Shown: piece after piece, positions 61,460 to 64,000 of the stretch
Layout: each line of letters starts with the position of its first letter
Numbering within the stretch: the first letter of the stretch is position 1
Assembly (NCBI GenBank): GCA_022072145.1
Contig: JAJVIG010000016.1
Location: forward strand, 1-64,000
DNA: 64,000 bases
Direction: 5' to 3'
DNA from: Pseudomonadales bacterium
GTDB taxonomy: Bacteria; Pseudomonadota; Gammaproteobacteria; Pseudomonadales; UBA5518
The notes under the pieces: generated by a model
Database searches by the model: none
Told to the model about the DNA's origin: nothing
Seen by the model: only the letters and a program-made list of their open reading frames with translations
Position numbers and translations under genes: made by a program

Positions 61460-62069
61460 CCGACTGCTCCCTCTGCTGGCATTGCTCGCGCTGGCATTAT
61501 TCGCCACGCTTGCGGCGCGCGGCAACGCGACCTGCGTGCTCGTGCTCGGCGACTCGATCGGCGCCGCGCTCGGCGTCCCGCAGGAACGCGGCTGGGTGAG
61601 CCTGCTCACCGAACAGCTCGCGGATTGCCCGGTCGTGAACGCGAGCATCAGCGGCGAAACCACCGAGGGCGGCAAGGCACGCCTGCCGCTGCTGCTGGCC
61701 GAGCACCGGCCGCGCGTCGTCGTGCTCGAGCTCGGCGGCAACGACGGGCTGCGCGGCTTCCCGCCCGCCGCGATCCGCGCCAACCTCGCGCGGATGATCG
61801 CCGATGCGCGCGATGCGGGCGCCCGCGTGCTGCTGCTCGGCATGCGCATCCCCCCCAACTACGGGCCGCGCTACACCGCCGCATTTCACGCGCTCTACCA
61901 CGACCTCGCCGCGCAGGACGGTACCGCACTGGTGCCGTTCCTGCTCGAGGGCATCGCGACCGATCCTGCGCTGATGCAGACCGACGGCATCCACCCCAAC
62001 GCCGACGCCCAGCCGCTGATCCTCGCGAACGTGCTGCCGGTGCTCTCCGCGATGGTACGGGACGGATGA
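61449..62069 (+). CDS. tesA: Arylesterase / TesA-like lysophospholipase (SGNH hydrolase)
   Basis: The product is 206 residues with a signal peptide (about 1-26). SGNH blocks: [13 protein letters not shown] (nucleophile S36), [21 protein letters not shown] (N98) and the Asp-His pair in TDGIHPN (D179, H182). It hydrolyses acyl-CoA, lysophospholipids or aryl esters in the periplasm. It is adjacent and divergent to ybbA-like, as in E. coli. The bioA start follows one base after the stop, so the two could be co-transcribed. Confidence 0.9.
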
Positions 62070-62070
62070 C

Positions 62071-63381
62071 ATGACGGATCAGGCATCCGGGTCCGCAACC
62101 CCCGCGTGGCTTGCGCTCGACCACCGTCACGCCTGGCACCCCTACGCTCGCGCGCCGGCCGCGGACCCGGTGTACCCGGTCGTCGCGGCGCGCGGCGTGC
62201 GCCTTGTGCTGGCCGACGGACGCGAGCTGATCGACGGCATGTCCTCGTGGTGGTCCGCGATCCACGGCTACAACCATCCCGTGCTGAACCGCGCGCTCGC
62301 GGATCAGGCCGGACGGATGGCGCACGTGATGTTCGGCGGTCTCGCGCACCAACCTGCCGCCGAGCTGTGCGCCCTGCTCGCGCGCATCACGCCGGGGCGG
62401 CTCGAACGTGTGTTCCTGTGCGATTCCGGATCGGTGGCCGTCGAGGTCGCGATCAAGATCGCGCTGCAGTACCAGCTCGGCCGCGGCGAACGTGGGCGTA
62501 CCCGGCTGCTGTCGCTCGCCGGCGGCTACCACGGCGACACCTTCATGGCGATGTCGGTGTGCGACCCGGTCACCGGGATGCACCGGTTGTTCGACGGTGT
62601 GCTGCCGCAGCAGTTGTTCGCAGCGCGTCCGGGCGGCGCGCCCGACGGTCCGGCGCGCACCGAGGACGTCGATGCCTTCGCGGCGCTGCTCGCCGAACAC
62701 GCACCGCGGCTCGCGGCCGTGATCCTCGAGCCCGTCGTGCAGGGTGCGGGCGGCATGCACTTCTACTCGGCCGCTTTCCTGGCGCGGGTGCGCGAGCTCT
62801 GCACGGCGCACGACGTGCTGCTGATCGCCGACGAGATCGCCACCGGCTTCGGACGCACCGGACGGCTGTTCGCCTGCGAGCACGCGGGCATCGCACCCGA
62901 CATCCTGTGCCTCGGCAAGGCGCTGACCGGCGGCTACCTGTCGCTCGCCGCGACCCTTGCCAGTGATCACATCGCCGCGACGCTGGGCGCCGGCGAGGCC
63001 GGTGCGCTGATGCACGGCCCTACCTTCATGGGCAATCCGCTCGCCGCGGCCGTGGCGCTGGCGAGCACGCGGCTGCTGCTCGCGCAGCCGTGGTCACGCG
63101 AGGTCGCGCGGATCGGCGCCGCGCTGCGCACCGGGCTGGAGCCGGCACGGACGTTGCCGGGCGTGCGCGATGTGCGCGTGTTCGGCGCGATCGGGGTGAT
63201 CGAGACCGAGCGCCCGGTCGCGATGCGCGCGATCACGGAGGCCTTCGTCGAGCGCGGCGTGTGGCTGCGGCCCTTCGGCCGGCTGGTCTACACGATGCCG
63301 CCGTTCATCACCGGCGATGCCGATCTGGCGCAGCTGACCGGCGCGATGGTCGAGGCGCTCGCGAGTTGCCCCCCACCGTGA
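62071..63381 (+). CDS. bioA: Adenosylmethionine-8-amino-7-oxononanoate aminotransferase
   Basis: The product is 436 residues. It makes 7,8-diaminopelargonate from KAPA using SAM in biotin synthesis. BioA hallmarks: [80 protein letters not shown] and the PLP lysine K283 in [11 protein letters not shown]. No other bio gene is visible. It begins one base after the tesA stop. Confidence 0.95.
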   Translation: MTDQASGSATPAWLALDHRHAWHPYARAPAADPVYPVVAARGVRLVLADGRELIDGMSSWWSAIHGYNHPVLNRALADQAGRMAHVMFGGLAHQPAAELCALLARITPGRLERVFLCDSGSVAVEVAIKIALQYQLGRGERGRTRLLSLAGGYHGDTFMAMSVCDPVTGMHRLFDGVLPQQLFAARPGGAPDGPARTEDVDAFAALLAEHAPRLAAVILEPVVQGAGGMHFYSAAFLARVRELCTAHDVLLIADEIATGFGRTGRLFACEHAGIAPDILCLGKALTGGYLSLAATLASDHIAATLGAGEAGALMHGPTFMGNPLAAAVALASTRLLLAQPWSREVARIGAALRTGLEPARTLPGVRDVRVFGAIGVIETERPVAMRAITEAFVERGVWLRPFGRLVYTMPPFITGDADLAQLTGAMVEALASCPPP

Positions 63382-63391
63382 CCAGCCGCCG

Positions 63392-63769
63392 TCAGCTGCC
63401 GCGGCGCCGGCGCAGCCAGCGCCGCAGCAGCCAGCCTTGCCCGGGCGCGAAGCTGCGCACCTCGGCGGCGACGAACAGCGCCGCGATCGCTGGTACCGCA
63501 CCGTGCCAGGCACGGGAACCGAGCACCGCGACACGCTCCACGCTGCGCCCGAAAGCGCGCAGGAAACGGATCTGTGCCGCGAAGGTGCCGGTGCCGTCCC
63601 AGCCGTGGAAGCGGCGCACGTCGAGGATCATGAACTCGATGCGGCCGTGACGCTCGCGCAGGCGCTCGGCCGCCGGCGTCACCGTCTCCTCGAAATCCCG
63701 TGCGTGGATGCGATCGATCAACGTGACGCGCAGCGCCGCGCGTCGCGCGGCGGTCTTGATCTCGATCAT
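63392..63769 (-). CDS. SpoIIAA-like (STAS/Sec14-like) family protein
   Basis: The product is 125 residues. The alpha/beta pattern of the SpoIIAA-like group is visible: TLIDRIHARDFEETVTPAAE, IEFMILDVRRFHGWDGTGTF and FLRAFGRSVERVAVLGSRAW, then a C-terminal basic tail. Members are often annotated STAS/SEC14 domain-containing and have no established role. It converges on bioA and is divergent from the wax-synthase gene. Confidence 0.75.
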   Translation of the reverse strand: MIEIKTAARRAALRVTLIDRIHARDFEETVTPAAERLRERHGRIEFMILDVRRFHGWDGTGTFAAQIRFLRAFGRSVERVAVLGSRAWHGAVPAIAALFVAAEVRSFAPGQGWLLRRWLRRRRGS

Positions 63770-63912
63770 GGCGGCCGACCTCCCTGTGGCTCACGCGGCC
63801 CCTCCCTGGGCCGCGCGCTCATTATCCGGAGCCGCGCGTCCCCGGACAAGCGCGGCAGCACGCGCATCGCCCGGTATACTGAAACGAGGAATCCCGCCTG
63901 CGGAGCGCGACC

Positions 63913-64000
63913 ATGCAGCAACTGACGGCACTCGACACCCTGTTCCTGAGCCGCGAGACCGAACGCACGCCGCTGCACATCGCTCCGCTGCTGATCTACG
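63913..64000 (+). CDS. Wax ester synthase/diacylglycerol acyltransferase (WS/DGAT), 5' end only
   Basis: Only 29 codons lie in the window: MQQLTALDTLFLSRETERTP followed by LHIAPLLIY. The pattern LxxLDxxFLxxETxxTPxHI is the N-terminus of the WS/DGAT family, which esterifies fatty alcohols or diacylglycerol with acyl-CoA to make storage lipids. TATACT at 63876-63881 is a plausible -10. The catalytic HHxxxDG motif would lie beyond base 64000. Confidence 0.7.
   Translation, partial: MQQLTALDTLFLSRETERTPLHIAPLLIY

Overview
The window is a stretch of a very GC-rich chromosome, most likely from a non-fermentative gammaproteobacterium. Support for this comes from an mlaFEDCB lipid-transport operon, ttcA, the queC-queD-queE set with a CX14CX2C-type QueE, and a fliEFGHIJ...LMN flagellar block preceded by sigma-54 (-24/-12) promoter matches. 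A PQQ alcohol dehydrogenase, two F420-type luciferase-like oxidoreductases, a sulfotransferase and the start of a wax ester synthase suggest an aerobe with a broad oxidative lipid or alcohol metabolism. I cannot name a genus.

Layout. 1-5.9 kb: a tightly overlapping minus-strand operon (DUF1145-like, DUF3604, parvulin, HupE/UreJ-like, VanZ, flavodoxin, XdhC). 6.0-7.4 kb: SMP-30 lactonase and a phosphoribosyltransferase. 7.4-14.4 kb: an accessory island of visibly lower GC. It holds an antitoxin-like remnant, a 3.56-kb four-gene IS21-family element, and two integron-cassette-like units with genes on the minus strand. One unit ends in a well-formed attC-like site and encodes a DUF262 protein coupled to a HEPN-fold putative RNase. 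14.8-18.9 kb: a 1367-residue membrane protein of unknown function. 18.9-21.3 kb: queuosine precursor genes with a three-domain QueD. 21.6-28.2 kb: a Rap1a/Tai-like protein, PQQ dehydrogenase, SDR, VOC, F420-LLM and sulfotransferase. 28.3-31.4 kb: mla operon. 31.4-34.0 kb: host-attachment-like protein, second F420-LLM, M23 peptidase and tRNA-Ala(GGC). 34.2-41.4 kb: SDR, then a Cus-like copper/silver efflux operon. 41.3-53.4 kb: gltX and the flagellar basal-body/switch/export cluster. 53.5-64 kb: ttcA, mdh, an unknown secreted protein, SDR, PilZ protein, YbbA/YbbP-like ABC system with a TesA-like esterase, bioA, a SpoIIAA-like protein and a truncated wax synthase.

How it works together. Most chromosomal genes sit in short translationally coupled operons (ATGA/GTGA overlaps). 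The flagellar genes appear to be split into three sigma-54 units (fliE..J plus a CheY-like gene, fliK, fliLMN). Non-coding gaps are used by REP-like palindromes (25.1 and 53.4 kb), a MITE-like palindromic element (55.6 kb, degenerate copy at 21.4 kb) and a perfect heptamer array (24.9 kb).

The most novel part is the cassette region: a probable two-gene DUF262-HEPN defence module on an attC-bearing cassette with no integrase in view, beside an attC apparently interrupted by the IS21 element. No database search or folding program was run. Family calls rest on motifs read from the translations.
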